Part shown: positions 1 through 8,833 of the stretch, in pieces | Layout: every line of letters begins with the position of its first letter | How positions within the stretch are numbered: position 1 is the first letter of the stretch | Source of the DNA: Acidobacteriota bacterium | GTDB lineage: Bacteria; Acidobacteriota; Vicinamibacteria; Vicinamibacterales; UBA8438 | Length of the DNA stretch: 51,096 nucleotides | NCBI GenBank assembly: GCA_026708265.1 | Contig: JAPOVI010000075.1 | Location: forward strand, 1 to 51,096 | Direction: 5' to 3' | Notes under the pieces: generated by a model | Databases searched by the model: none | What the model was told of the DNA's origin: nothing | The model's input: only the letters and a program-made list of their open reading frames with translations | Position numbers and translations under genes: made by a program

Positions 1-4
1 CACT

Positions 5-952
5 TTACGCCATCACGGGCAGCCTCTTGTCGCTACGCCGGTGAGAATTCCAGGATAGGTTCGCGGCTCCTCGGGCGTCGACTGCATGCGGAGCATAACC
101 GAGGGGTTCTTCAGGCCCCGGGTTGGGACCGGCGACGCCGCAATCTTCAAGGTACTCGCCACCCTTGCCTTCCAGATCGGATGACGTCGCTCCCCAGCAT
201 GTCGTCGCTGCCCCTTGTGGGATGGTCTTGAGGGCGATCCCCTGATCCTCCATGAACTGGAGAGTTGCGTTGAGTTGCTCCTGGCTCATGTGGCGACCCA
301 GATCGGTATGAATGCCGCCTGGCTGCACGGCGAACGCCCGAATGCCGTTGCCTGCCAGACGCTTGTCCAGCTCCCTGGTGAACCAGACGTTGGCGGTCTT
401 GGACTGCCCGTAGGCCACCTGGGGGTTGTAGTCGCGGCTGACGAAGTTCGGATCTTCCAGGTCGACGGTTGCGTAGCGGTGCGCGGCAGAAGACAGGTTG
501 ACGACGCGCCCGGGTGCCCCCTTCTTCAGCGCCGGCAACAGGAGGTTGGTGAGCAGGAAGTGCCCCAGGTGATTGGTGGCAAACTGCATCTCCCAACCTT
601 CCTTTGTGCGGCTCAGGGGGCAGGCCATCACACCGGCGTTGTTGATCAGGATGTTGAGCTGATCGTGGCCCGCCATCCAGGTCTCAGCGAAGGTGCGCAC
701 TGACTCGGGCCTGTCGAGCGCAAGAAGGCCGGTCTCGACCTTCTTGCCCGTCCCCTTTCCAATCCGTGCAGCAGCGGCATCCAACTTGTCCTCGCTGCGT
801 GCGGCAATGGTGACGCTGGCGCCACGCGCCGCCAAGGCTCGGGCGGTTTCCTCGCCAAGCCCACCGGAAGCGCCAGTGACGAGGATCGTCCTGCCGGTCA
901 GGTCGACCCCGGCCAGAACGTCGTCTGTCGTGGAATTGAAGCCGAAAGCCAT
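5..952 (-). CDS. Short-chain dehydrogenase/reductase (SDR)
   Basis: Predicted NAD(P)-dependent cytosolic oxidoreductase of 315 residues. The Rossmann glycine motif TGASGGLG lies at residues 26-33, NNAG at 104-107, the serine of VNLSSAAHRY at 154-155, and the active-site YGQSK at 181-185. The length and the post-serine segment resemble retinol-dehydrogenase/WW-oxidoreductase-like SDRs; the substrate cannot be read from sequence. An in-frame ATG 53 codons upstream exists, but the start at 952 is preferred because AGGAGG sits 7 bases before it and the protein then begins near the Rossmann strand. The stop lies at the left edge of the window. No functional link to the neighbouring symporter is evident. 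Confidence 0.9.
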   Translation of the reverse strand: MAFGFNSTTDDVLAGVDLTGRTILVTGASGGLGEETARALAARGASVTIAARSEDKLDAAAARIGKGTGKKVETGLLALDRPESVRTFAETWMAGHDQLNILINNAGVMACPLSRTKEGWEMQFATNHLGHFLLTNLLLPALKKGAPGRVVNLSSAAHRYATVDLEDPNFVSRDYNPQVAYGQSKTANVWFTRELDKRLAGNGIRAFAVQPGGIHTDLGRHMSQEQLNATLQFMEDQGIALKTIPQGAATTCWGATSSDLEGKGGEYLEDCGVAGPNPGPEEPLGYAPHAVDARGAANLSWNSHRRSDKRLPVMA

Positions 953-1082
953 GTGCGTTCCTCCTGATGAGGCACTACCCATCATGGTCGCCAAGACCGG
1001 TCGTTGAACTCGGCAGACGAAGGATCGTCGGATGATGACCCTCTCCGCGCTTGGGCCTGGAGCCTGCGGATCTCGGCGTCGA

Positions 1083-1127
1083 ACAGCCGCGGACCGGATT
1101 CCACGTCGCATCTGTCCACTCTATCGG
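1083..1127 (-). pseudogene. Fragment of DUF5131 (phage Gp37/Gp68-like) gene
   Basis: Fifteen codons read PIEWTDATWNPVRGC on the minus strand. This matches the N-terminal signature of the DUF5131/Gp37-Gp68 family, which normally continues with a short linker and a second cysteine motif. Here the similarity stops right after the first Gly-Cys and the downstream codons look non-coding, so this is read as a relic. It sits in the 267-base gap between the SDR start and the symporter stop, where nothing else was recognised. The match is short and could be chance. Confidence 0.4.
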
Positions 1128-1219
1128 GAGTGGTTGCTCAATCGGACCGTTCCCGTCCAGGCCGCCCCCCACGATGTGAACGAGACTGTACCGCATCCTG
1201 GCCACCCGCTCCCGACCGA

Positions 1220-2977
1220 TCAGGGTCGGGAGTGCGTCCCGGCCTCCGCGTCTCGGCCCAGCCTCCCGACGAGCCACACGACGAGGGCAGCGGCGCAGGT
1301 GAACAGAAGGGCGGCACGGGCTGGCGCGCCGAACAGCATCTGGTGTGTCGCGGTCAGCGTGAGGTACACGGCACCACAGCCCGCGGCCCATTGGAGCGCA
1401 TGCGGTCCAAGCGGCGCCGGCGCGGGCTCGCGCGCGGCGGAGGCGATGCGGCGCCAGCCCGGTCCGCCCGGTCTGGTGCGTCGATAGAACCGTATCAAGT
1501 GGGCCATCGGCTCGGCCGGCGTCGCCAGCGTGGCGACGATCCAGCAGGCCGTCGTCCACGGTACGAGATAGAGCAACGAGTCCGGGAACGGAACCGTCGT
1601 AAAGCCCCGCACGAAGACGAAGCCCGCGGCGGCGGCGGCCATCGCCACGAGCTCCGAAACCGCCGTCACGCGCCACCAGTACCAGCGGAGAATCAGGAGG
1701 AGCCCGAGCCCGGCGCCCGATTCCAGCACGAACTCCCAGGCCTGGCGCACGGACTCGAGCCAGAAGGTGACGAGCCCGCTGAGCAGCATGATCCCGAGGG
1801 TCGTGAGGCGCGCGACGCGGACGAGATGCGTCTCGTAGGCATCCGGCCGCACGAACCGCTTGTACACGTCATTGACCAGGTATGAGGTCCCCCAGTTGAG
1901 CTGCGTGGACACGGTGGACATGTAGGCCGCGAAGAACGCGCCGACGAGCAGCCCCCGCCACCCGTCCGGCAGGTGGTCGCGCAGCACGAGAACGTAGCCC
2001 GCCTCCCGGTCGGCGAGATCCGGGTAGAGCACGAGCGAGGCGAGCGCCACCAGCACCCACGGCCACGGCCGCAGGCAATAGTGCGCTATCGTGAACCAGA
2101 GGGTCGCGAGGACGGCGTCGCGTTCGCTTCGCGCCGACATCATGCGTTGCGCCACGTAGCCGCCGCCGCCCGGCTCCTGGCCCGGATACCAGCTTGCCCA
2201 CCACTGGACCCCGAGGTAGGCGACGAACGCGACGACCGGCAGGGCCAGCGTCGTGGCCGCATCCGAGGCCGGGACCCCTGTCGCGCCGACGACGGGCCAG
2301 AGCCGGAACGTGGACTCGGGCAGCGCGGCCTGCAAGCCGGCGACGCCGCCGACCCCCGGCGCGGACAGCGCGTACCAGGCCAGCACGACGGCACCGAGCA
2401 GGGCTATCGCGAACTGCACGAGATCCGCCGCGACGACGCCCCGCAGGCCGGCCAGCGCGGCGTACCCGCCGGTGGCGGCGAGCCCCACCAGGACGCCGGT
2501 CAGCCGGTTCCACCCGAGCGAGACCGACAGCACCTTGGCCAGCGCGAGGTTCACCCAACCGATGATCAGGCAGTTGACCGGGAGCCCGAGATAGAGCGCG
2601 CGGACGACGCGCAACACGCGAGCGGCCCGCCCCGCATAGCGCAGCTCGACGAACTCGACATCGGTCAGGATGCCGGCGCGGCGCCAGAGCCGGGCGAAGA
2701 AGGTGACGGTGAGCACGCTCCCGAGCGCCGCGTTCCACCACAGCCAGTTTCCGGCCACGCCGCTCGCCGCCACGATTCCGGTAACCGCAAGCGGGGTGTC
2801 CGCGGCGAAAGTGGTCGCGACCATGGAGGTTCCGGCCAGCCACCACGGCAGGCTCCGGCCCGACAAGAAGAACTGCGAGAGGTTGCGCCCGGCGCGCCGT
2901 CCTTGCGCGATGCCTACTGCGATCGGTACCGCGAGCGTCAGGGCAAGCAACAACCAATCCAGCGTGGTAAGGGCCAT
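1220..2977 (-). CDS. Sodium:solute symporter family transporter
   Basis: A 585-residue multi-pass inner-membrane protein of the SSS family (LeuT fold), expected to import a small solute with Na+. Seen: a hydrophobic first helix at about residues 5-23, the family-typical stretch FFLSGRSLPWWLAGTSM at about 37-53, then TFAADTPLAVTG with its conserved Ala-Asp-Thr-Pro, and about a dozen further hydrophobic segments. The solute (sugar, proline, pantothenate or other) cannot be assigned. The ATG at 2977 has GGGAG seven bases upstream. The gene is transcribed alone, about 100 bases after the SAP-protein gene on the same strand. Confidence 0.9.
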   Translation of the reverse strand: MALTTLDWLLLALTLAVPIAVGIAQGRRAGRNLSQFFLSGRSLPWWLAGTSMVATTFAADTPLAVTGIVAASGVAGNWLWWNAALGSVLTVTFFARLWRRAGILTDVEFVELRYAGRAARVLRVVRALYLGLPVNCLIIGWVNLALAKVLSVSLGWNRLTGVLVGLAATGGYAALAGLRGVVAADLVQFAIALLGAVVLAWYALSAPGVGGVAGLQAALPESTFRLWPVVGATGVPASDAATTLALPVVAFVAYLGVQWWASWYPGQEPGGGGYVAQRMMSARSERDAVLATLWFTIAHYCLRPWPWVLVALASLVLYPDLADREAGYVLVLRDHLPDGWRGLLVGAFFAAYMSTVSTQLNWGTSYLVNDVYKRFVRPDAYETHLVRVARLTTLGIMLLSGLVTFWLESVRQAWEFVLESGAGLGLLLILRWYWWRVTAVSELVAMAAAAAGFVFVRGFTTVPFPDSLLYLVPWTTACWIVATLATPAEPMAHLIRFYRRTRPGGPGWRRIASAAREPAPAPLGPHALQWAAGCGAVYLTLTATHQMLFGAPARAALLFTCAAALVVWLVGRLGRDAEAGTHSRP

Positions 2978-3075
2978 GCCGTCACTCCCTTGCCATCACC
3001 GCCCGGCAGACCGCCAACGAACGGCGAGCGGGTCCGCCGAACGACGGCCCGCTCCGTCCGCACGACGTGCGGTGG

Positions 3076-3675
3076 TCACCCATCGAGGGCCGCGTAGGCG
3101 GCGTAGGTCTTGGGTCCGGGAGCGGACTTGATGTGCTCCCAGGCCGCGACGGCGTCGGCGCGGCTCTTGCCCTTGTTCGCCGGGTCCGCTCGGAAGTCCG
3201 TCATGAAGTTGTTGAACCGGGCGGCCGGAATCCGCGGGAGGCGTCCCTCCGTGCGCATGAGATCCAGCAGTCGATTGCCGAGGTCCGCGTAGGTGATGTG
3301 CCTGCCGGCCTGGAGCTGCCCGCGGCGCCAGTCGTTGAGCCAGTACCACTGGCCGGACTTGTCCCTCAGCGACGGCGCGCGCGCGTGGACCAGACCTCGC
3401 AGGAAGTCCTTCGTCGTCCTGTCGTCGACGTAGTTCCGAACCACCGTCCCGGCCGCGAGACGGTCGCGCCCTGCGCCGGAGCGGCGATGAGGCTCGGGCG
3501 TGGGGACTGGGACCACCCCGGTTCGCAGGAAGCCCCGGATGAGCGCCTCCAGCTCGAGCTTGCGCCGTCGGCCGACCGGGATCCCGAGCTGTCGGGCAAA
3601 GGCCCTGAGCTCCGTGGCATAGAAGTAGCCGTCGTCGAACTCCTCGACCGACATGGAGGAACGGAGCTTCGCCAT
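3076..3675 (-). CDS. SAP domain-containing protein (DUF6434-like)
   Basis: A 199-residue protein. Residues about 10-55 resemble a SAP helix-extension-helix nucleic-acid-binding motif (TELRAFARQLGIPVGRRRKLE, then ALIRGFLRTG). Residues about 75-199 resemble the DUF6434 domain that follows SAP in small bacterial proteins (NYVDDRTTKDFLRGL, WLNDWRRGQ, KSRADAVAAWEHIK). DNA or RNA binding is inferred from the SAP motif only. The ATG at 3675 is the first in the conserved frame; ATG at residue 8 is an alternative and neither has a strong ribosome site. It lies 29 bases downstream of the acetamidase gene on the same strand, which may be incidental. Confidence 0.75.
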   Translation of the reverse strand: MAKLRSSMSVEEFDDGYFYATELRAFARQLGIPVGRRRKLELEALIRGFLRTGVVPVPTPEPHRRSGAGRDRLAAGTVVRNYVDDRTTKDFLRGLVHARAPSLRDKSGQWYWLNDWRRGQLQAGRHITYADLGNRLLDLMRTEGRLPRIPAARFNNFMTDFRADPANKGKSRADAVAAWEHIKSAPGPKTYAAYAALDG

Positions 3676-3704
3676 ATCCGAACGTCCGGAGCGGGCGCCT
3701 CCGC

Positions 3705-4946
3705 CTACCGGTCGACGAAGATCGCCTTCGGCACGAACGCGGTGACCACCTGCGTCAGGTCGACGGCCTCCGCGATGCGGAAGTCGACCGCGATGCTGGC
3801 GAGCGAGAAGGCCTGTGAGCGGCTGAGGCCGCGTTCCGCGACGAGGAAGTCGACGGTGGCCGCGACCGCCTTGCGCAGGGCGCGGTCGAGATCGAGGTCG
3901 ATGCCCATCAGGATGTCGTGCGTCGCGTTCTCGGCGCGGGGGCCGGCGATGGGCCGGTCCTTGTGGAGCACGAGGCGGAAGTCGCCGCTCAGCGACTGCT
4001 CGATGGCCGTTCCGCTCACCTCGCCGTCGCCCTGCACGGCGTGCGGATCGCCGACGTAGAAGCGCGCCCCCGGGTGGAACACCGGGAGGTAGAGGGTGCT
4101 CCCGGCGCCGAGATCCTTGATGTCGAGGTTCCCGCCGAAGGGGCCCGGCGGGCGTGAGGACTGCACGCCGGGCACCGTGACGCCCGGCTCCCCCACCGCG
4201 GGCGCGCGGGGGGCGACGGCGAGGATGCCCATGAAGGGCGCGAGCGGAACCCGGACGCCGTCCGCGAAAAGCGCCACCTCGCGGCCGTCGACCTCGGCGG
4301 AGCGGATGAAATGGCGCACGGGCGGGATGGGGAGCGGCTCGTCGTCCGGGGCGGTTCCCGGATAGCCGGGGCCGAAGACGCCGCTCTCCGGGCCGGTGTT
4401 GTTGATGCCGTAGGGGACGCGGGTGCGCAGGCCCAGGATCTGCACCTCGAGCATGTCGCCCGGCTCGGCCCCGTCGACGTGGATCGGACCGGTGATGACG
4501 TGCCCGCTGCGCCCCTCCCGCGGGCGCCCGGCCCGGGACTCCCAGAAGTCGAGGACGTCCTGGAGCACGTCCTCCGGGGCGACCCCGAACTGCCCGAGGT
4601 AGCGCTCGGGGTCCTCGGCCTGCGTCGAGCCGGCGTGCGACAGCGTGTCGACGCGCACCGTGTCGCCGGACTGCACGGTCAGCACCGGCTCCCGATCGAT
4701 CGGGAACCAGCCCCACACGACATTGTCCGGCGTCGACAGCACGTGGTGGTCGGGCGCAGGCGCCTGCGCGCGAACCGCGGCCGCGGCCAGCACGACGCAC
4801 GCCGCCGCCAGCGCAGCGGGAGTCGTCCGCCGCACCGCCCCGAGGCCACGCCGCACCGCCCCGGCCCTGTCGCCGCCCCGCCGTTTCGTTGCGGCGTCCC
4901 GGCTCCCGGCCCCGCCTCCGCCTTGCCGGCCCTTCGTCGTGCTCAT
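3705..4946 (-). CDS. Acetamidase/formamidase family protein, exported
   Basis: Member of the FmdA/AmdA amidohydrolase family, which hydrolyses formamide or acetamide to the acid plus ammonia. Family landmarks include SGDTVRVDTLSH, GPIHVDGAEPGDMLEVQI, the PYGINNTGP loop, FMGILAVAP, GGNLDIKDL, and GDPHAVQGDGEVSGTAIE with conserved Asp, His and Glu. Unlike cytosolic FmdA it has an Arg-rich leader and a hydrophobic segment ending in Ala-rich VRAQA, so export is likely. The start is uncertain: ATG at 4946 follows GGAGGCGGAG, ATG at 4961 is five codons earlier, and GTG at 4835 would begin right at the signal peptide. It is transcribed divergently from the cytochrome/PQQ dehydrogenase genes. Confidence 0.85.
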   Translation of the reverse strand: MSTTKGRQGGGGAGSRDAATKRRGGDRAGAVRRGLGAVRRTTPAALAAACVVLAAAAVRAQAPAPDHHVLSTPDNVVWGWFPIDREPVLTVQSGDTVRVDTLSHAGSTQAEDPERYLGQFGVAPEDVLQDVLDFWESRAGRPREGRSGHVITGPIHVDGAEPGDMLEVQILGLRTRVPYGINNTGPESGVFGPGYPGTAPDDEPLPIPPVRHFIRSAEVDGREVALFADGVRVPLAPFMGILAVAPRAPAVGEPGVTVPGVQSSRPPGPFGGNLDIKDLGAGSTLYLPVFHPGARFYVGDPHAVQGDGEVSGTAIEQSLSGDFRLVLHKDRPIAGPRAENATHDILMGIDLDLDRALRKAVAATVDFLVAERGLSRSQAFSLASIAVDFRIAEAVDLTQVVTAFVPKAIFVDR

Positions 4947-5106
4947 CTCCGCCTCCGCCATCGCATCGCGCTCACCCGCGGACTAGAATACTCGCGTTGA
5001 ACGACGGAGTTGCGTGTCTGCGCCCAGGAGCGTGCCCGGCAGGAATCCCGGGCCGCGCAGATTCTCGCCGCGCCGGTACGGGCGCGGCGGCGGCTTCGAC
5101 ACCATC

Positions 5107-5113
5107 GAGGAGG
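5107..5113 (+). promoter_or_regulatory. Ribosome binding site fixing the GTG start of the cytochrome
   Basis: GAGGAGG lies six bases before the GTG at 5120. No comparable site precedes the upstream in-frame starts, so it decides the start of the cytochrome c gene and places a signal peptide at the N terminus. Confidence 0.75.
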
Positions 5114-5119
5114 TTGCTC

Positions 5120-5905
5120 GTGCGTCGATCCACGCTGTGGCCTGCGGTCACGGCCCTCTCCGCAATCGCACTCGCCTTCGTCGCGGCCCCGGCGGCCGCG
5201 CAGGAGCACGCGGGCCAGTACTCGCAGGCGGACATCACCTTCGGGATGCGGGTCTACGGCGAGACCTGCGTCGCCTGCCACGGCCCCGACGGCGACGCCG
5301 TCGATGGCGTCGACTTCCGGACCGGCCAGTTCCGGAGCGCCGGCTCCGACTTCGAGCTCGGCGCCATCATCCGGAACGGCATTCCCGACACCGCGATGGT
5401 CCCGGGCGACTACACCGAGTCGGAGGTGACCGCCCTCATCGCCTACCTGCGGACGATGGGCACGTTCGATGCGAGCGACGTGCTGGTCGGCGACGCCGGC
5501 CGCGGCCGCGCGATCTACGACGGGAAGGGCGACTGCGCCAGTTGCCATCGCATCGGCAGCGAGGGCTCGCGGTCGGCCCCGAACCTCACCGACATCGGCG
5601 CCGTCCGCACGGCGGGGATGCTGGCCGACACGCTCGTCGACCCGTCGGGGTCGATGCTGCCGATCAACCGGCCCGTCCGCATCGTCACCCGCGACGGCAC
5701 CCTCATCATGGGGCGCCGCCTGAACGAGGACACCTACACGGTGCAGATCATCAGCGACGAGGAGCGCCTGCTGTCGCTGGACAAGTCCGACCTGCGCGAG
5801 TTCACGGTGTTGACCACGTCGTCGATGCCGTCCTACGAGGAGACGTTGACCGAGCAGGAGCGGGCCGACGTCCTGGCATTCCTTCTGACCCTGAGGGGGA
5901 TCTGA
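5120..5905 (+). CDS. Diheme c-type cytochrome
   Basis: A 261-residue exported protein with a signal peptide (hydrophobic core then AAPAAAQ). Two heme c sites are visible: CVACH at about residues 51-55 and CASCH in the second half (GKGDCASCHRIGSEG). The first domain looks like cytochrome_CBB3/class I, with a likely axial Met in the TAMVPGDYTESE region; the second includes the downstream DGTLIMGRRLNEDTYTVQ segment seen in planctomycete and acidobacterial dehydrogenase-associated cytochromes. The stop is one base before the ATG of the PQQ dehydrogenase, so the two are almost certainly co-translated. Likely role: accepting electrons from the reduced PQQ enzyme in the periplasm (inference from order). 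Confidence 0.92.
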   Translation: MRRSTLWPAVTALSAIALAFVAAPAAAQEHAGQYSQADITFGMRVYGETCVACHGPDGDAVDGVDFRTGQFRSAGSDFELGAIIRNGIPDTAMVPGDYTESEVTALIAYLRTMGTFDASDVLVGDAGRGRAIYDGKGDCASCHRIGSEGSRSAPNLTDIGAVRTAGMLADTLVDPSGSMLPINRPVRIVTRDGTLIMGRRLNEDTYTVQIISDEERLLSLDKSDLREFTVLTTSSMPSYEETLTEQERADVLAFLLTLRGI

Positions 5906-5906
5906 C

Positions 5907-7550
5907 ATGGCCCGACGCATGACCCTGCTGGCCCTGACGCTCTGCCTGCTGCCGGGCCTCGCCTCGGCGCAGGTCACCTTCGAACGCCTGCTGAACGCCG
6001 CGGACGAACCGCAGAACTGGCTGACCTACTCGGGCGACTACTCGAGCAACCGCCACACCACGCTCGACCAGATCACGGCCGACAACGTGGGCGACCTGGA
6101 GCTGAGCTGGGTGTTCCAGGCGCAGTCGCTGCAGGTGTTCCAGACCACCCCGATCGTCGTCGACGGGATGATGTACATCACCGAGGCCCCGAACACCGTC
6201 CTGGCCCTCGACGCCAAGCGCGGGCGCGTCTTCTGGCGCTACGAGTACACCCCGGTGCCCGAGTCGCGCCCCTGCTGCGGACGCATCAACCGCGGCGTGG
6301 CCATCCTCGGCGACACGCTCTTCATGGCCACGATCGACGCCAAGCTGATCGCCATCGACGCCATCAGCGGGCAGCCGATCTGGCAGACGAGCGTCGAGCG
6401 CCCCGAGGCCGGCTACGCGATGACGCTGGCCCCGCTCATCGTCAAGGACAAGGTGATCGTCTCGGTGGCCGGCGGCGAGTACGGCATCCGCGGCTTCATC
6501 TCCGCCTACGACGCGGCGACCGGCGAGGAAGTGTGGCGCTTCTACACGATTCCCGGCCCCGGCGAGCCCGGCAACGAGACCTGGGAGGGCGACTCGTGGC
6601 GCTACGGCGGGGCCTCGGCGTGGCTCACCGGGTCGTACGATCCGGACACGAACCTGATCTACTGGGGGATCGGCAACCCGGGCCCGGACTGGAACCCCGC
6701 GCAGCGCCGCGGCGACAACCTCTACTCGGACTCGGTGGTCGCCATCGACGCGGACACGGGCGAGCTCGACTGGTACTTCCAGTTCACGCCCAACGACCCC
6801 TACGACTACGACTCGGTCCAGATCCCGGTGCTGGTCGACTACCCGGCCCAGGACGGCAGCTCGCTGAAGCTGATGCTCTGGGGCAACCGGAACGGCTTCT
6901 TCTACGTGCTCGATCGGACCAACGGCCGCTTCGTCAACGGCCGCGAGTTCGTCGATCTCAACTGGGCGGAAGGGCTCGACGACGCGGGGCGCCCGATCAT
7001 GATCCCGCAGCCCCCGGGGACGACGACCTATCCCGGCGTCCAGGGCGGGACCAACTGGTACTCCCCCTCGTACAGCCCGTCGACGCGCCTCTTCTACCTC
7101 TCGGCCTGGGAGGGCTACGGGTCGGTCTTCATCGCGCAGGAGGCCGAGTACGAAGAGGGACGCCTGTTCCTGGGCGGCCTGCCCGCCCCGCCCCTGCCCG
7201 GCGCCGTCATCCCGGGCCTCGCGCGCGGTCCCATCAACACCTGGACCGAGGAGTCGGGCACGGGCGCGGTGATCGCCATCGACCCGACGACCGGCGAGCA
7301 GCAGTGGAAGTTCGACATGACCGACGTCACGTCGAGCGGCATCCTGACGACGGCCACCGACCTGCTGTTCACGGGCGGACGCGAGGGCTACTTCCACGCC
7401 CTCGACGCGCGCACCGGCGATCTGCTCTGGCGGAAGACCCTGGGCGGGATGATCGCCAACGGCCCGATCAGCTACGCGGTCGACGGCACGCAGTACGTGG
7501 CCGCCGCCTCGGGCAACGGGCTGTTCGTCTTCTCCCTTCCGGAGGACTGA
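5907..7550 (+). CDS. PQQ-dependent alcohol dehydrogenase (methanol/ethanol dehydrogenase type)
   Basis: A 547-residue periplasmic quinoprotein with a signal peptide (LLALTLCLLPGLASA) and an eight-bladed propeller with repeated ALDAKRGRVFWRYE-, YDAATGEEVWRF- and LDARTGDLLWRK-type tryptophan-docking motifs. Adjacent cysteines at 123-124 (RPCCGRINRG) match the vicinal disulfide over PQQ. The GNPGPDWNPAQRRGDN segment matches the active-site loop. At 300-302 the catalytic region reads Asp-Tyr-Asp; in the family the extra Asp marks lanthanide-dependent enzymes, whereas Ca-dependent MxaF has a small residue there. It is somewhat shorter than XoxF (about 600). The alcohol oxidised cannot be told. Two large hairpins follow the stop. 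Confidence 0.93.
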   Translation: MARRMTLLALTLCLLPGLASAQVTFERLLNAADEPQNWLTYSGDYSSNRHTTLDQITADNVGDLELSWVFQAQSLQVFQTTPIVVDGMMYITEAPNTVLALDAKRGRVFWRYEYTPVPESRPCCGRINRGVAILGDTLFMATIDAKLIAIDAISGQPIWQTSVERPEAGYAMTLAPLIVKDKVIVSVAGGEYGIRGFISAYDAATGEEVWRFYTIPGPGEPGNETWEGDSWRYGGASAWLTGSYDPDTNLIYWGIGNPGPDWNPAQRRGDNLYSDSVVAIDADTGELDWYFQFTPNDPYDYDSVQIPVLVDYPAQDGSSLKLMLWGNRNGFFYVLDRTNGRFVNGREFVDLNWAEGLDDAGRPIMIPQPPGTTTYPGVQGGTNWYSPSYSPSTRLFYLSAWEGYGSVFIAQEAEYEEGRLFLGGLPAPPLPGAVIPGLARGPINTWTEESGTGAVIAIDPTTGEQQWKFDMTDVTSSGILTTATDLLFTGGREGYFHALDARTGDLLWRKTLGGMIANGPISYAVDGTQYVAAASGNGLFVFSLPED

Positions 7551-7566
7551 GCCGGAGCACCCACTT

Positions 7567-7588
7567 GCCGCCGGCCACGGCCGGCGGC
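7567..7588 (+). terminator. Hairpin 1 downstream of PQQ dehydrogenase
   Basis: Perfect inverted repeat with ten-base arms (GCCGCCGGCC / GGCCGGCGGC) and a two-base spacer, 17 bases past the stop codon. There is no T-tract, so intrinsic termination is not proven; it may stabilise the 3' end of the mRNA. Confidence 0.45.
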
Positions 7589-7591
7589 CAC

Positions 7592-7625
7592 GGAGACGGC
7601 CGGGCCGCAGAACCCGGCCGTCTCC
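7592..7625 (+). terminator. Hairpin 2 downstream of PQQ dehydrogenase
   Basis: Perfect inverted repeat with thirteen-base arms (GGAGACGGCCGGG / CCCGGCCGTCTCC) and an eight-base loop, directly after hairpin 1. It is the strongest terminator-like structure noticed in the window but has no T-tract. It separates the dehydrogenase operon from the VWA gene. Confidence 0.5.
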
Positions 7626-7831
7626 CGACTCCGCCCCGCCCCCCGCGGCCACCCGATGGGTCACGACCACGCGCACCCGCACGGGCTCCACCCCCACGCG
7701 CCAGCCGGCGACGGCCGGCTGCTGGCCGTCGCGCCGCACTGACACCGTCGCCCGGGCACTTCGGCTATGCGCGTCGGCGCAAAATCCGTAGAATCAGGGG
7801 GAGCCGCCGGCGCGTCGGCGCGGTCCGGACC

Positions 7832-8833
7832 ATGCCTGTTGCCCGACTCGTGTTCCTCCTGGGTCTGTTGCTGCTTTCCGGCGCACCCTCGTACGGCCAG
7901 GGGCGACCGACGGTAGTGGATCGCGCCCCGGTGCCCATCTTCACCTCGGGCGTCGACATGGTGACGATCAACGTCGCCGTGCGCGACGGTCGGGGGCGCG
8001 TCGTCCGCGGTCTCGAGGCTTCCGATTTCCGGCTCATCGACAGCGGTTTCGGCCGCCCCATCGACAGCGTCTTCCCGAGCAGCGCGGCACTCCGCATCGC
8101 GGTCCTGGTCGACGTCAGCGGGAGCATGGCCATCGACCACAACATCGACCGGGCCTGGAGAGCGGTCGACGCCGTGGTCGACGCCCTGCAGCCGGGCCGC
8201 GACGAGCTCGCGCTGTTCACCTTCGACACCGTCCTGCGGGAGGTCGTGCCGTTCACGAGCGAGCTCGGTCGGTTCGACGACCTGACCGAGAAGGGCACGG
8301 AGCAGCCCTACGGCAAGACGTCGCTCTACGATGCGGTGGCCGACACCGCCACCCTCGTCGGCGGCTTCGGCAGCAGCCACCACGCGCTGCTGGTGATGAC
8401 CGACGGGGTCGACACCGGCAGCCGGCGCACCCCGGAGGAAGTCTCGCGGGTGGCCAGCGAGGTGTCCGTTCCGGTCCACCTCATCACGGTGGGTGGTCCG
8501 CTCGACATGCGCGACGGGGCCGGCGGGGCGGGCGGCGCCGACAGCGCCGCGCTCACCGCCACCCTCGCCGACCTCGCACGGTGGACCGGCGGCACCGTCC
8601 GGGCGACGAGCACCGGGGACGACGTACGGGAGGCCCTCGCGCACGTGCTGGAAGGGCTGCGGTATCAGTACGTCGTGACGTTCAAGCCGGGTTTCCGGCG
8701 CGGCTGGCATCCGATCCGGATTCGAATGTCGGATAATGACTGGACTGTCCAGGCCCGCAGCGGCTACGTGGCGGGACGGGCGCGACTGAATCGAAGAACA
8801 CACACGTTGCTCGAGGAGGAACCATGCGGATGA
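7832..8833 (+). CDS. VWFA-related protein, acidobacterial type, exported
   Basis: A 333-residue protein with a signal peptide (LVFLLGLLLLSGAPSYGQ). An N-terminal domain of about residues 40-85 has the VTINVAVRDGRGRVVRGLEASDF pattern of the acidobacterial VWFA-related family. A von Willebrand A domain begins at about residue 88, with the MIDAS motif D94-V-S96-G-S98 and a later VMTDGVDTGS. It ends with the family-typical YQYVVTFKPG and ARSGYVAG. Expected to be a periplasmic or surface metal-dependent adhesion module; the ligand is unknown. It overlaps the OmpA lipoprotein start by ten bases, so the pair is translationally coupled. Confidence 0.88.
   Translation: MPVARLVFLLGLLLLSGAPSYGQGRPTVVDRAPVPIFTSGVDMVTINVAVRDGRGRVVRGLEASDFRLIDSGFGRPIDSVFPSSAALRIAVLVDVSGSMAIDHNIDRAWRAVDAVVDALQPGRDELALFTFDTVLREVVPFTSELGRFDDLTEKGTEQPYGKTSLYDAVADTATLVGGFGSSHHALLVMTDGVDTGSRRTPEEVSRVASEVSVPVHLITVGGPLDMRDGAGGAGGADSAALTATLADLARWTGGTVRATSTGDDVREALAHVLEGLRYQYVVTFKPGFRRGWHPIRIRMSDNDWTVQARSGYVAGRARLNRRTHTLLEEEPCG

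Noticed and set aside
6533-7831. Upstream extension of the VWA protein
   Set aside because: This part is a shifted-frame shadow of the PQQ dehydrogenase; the signal peptide starts at 7832.
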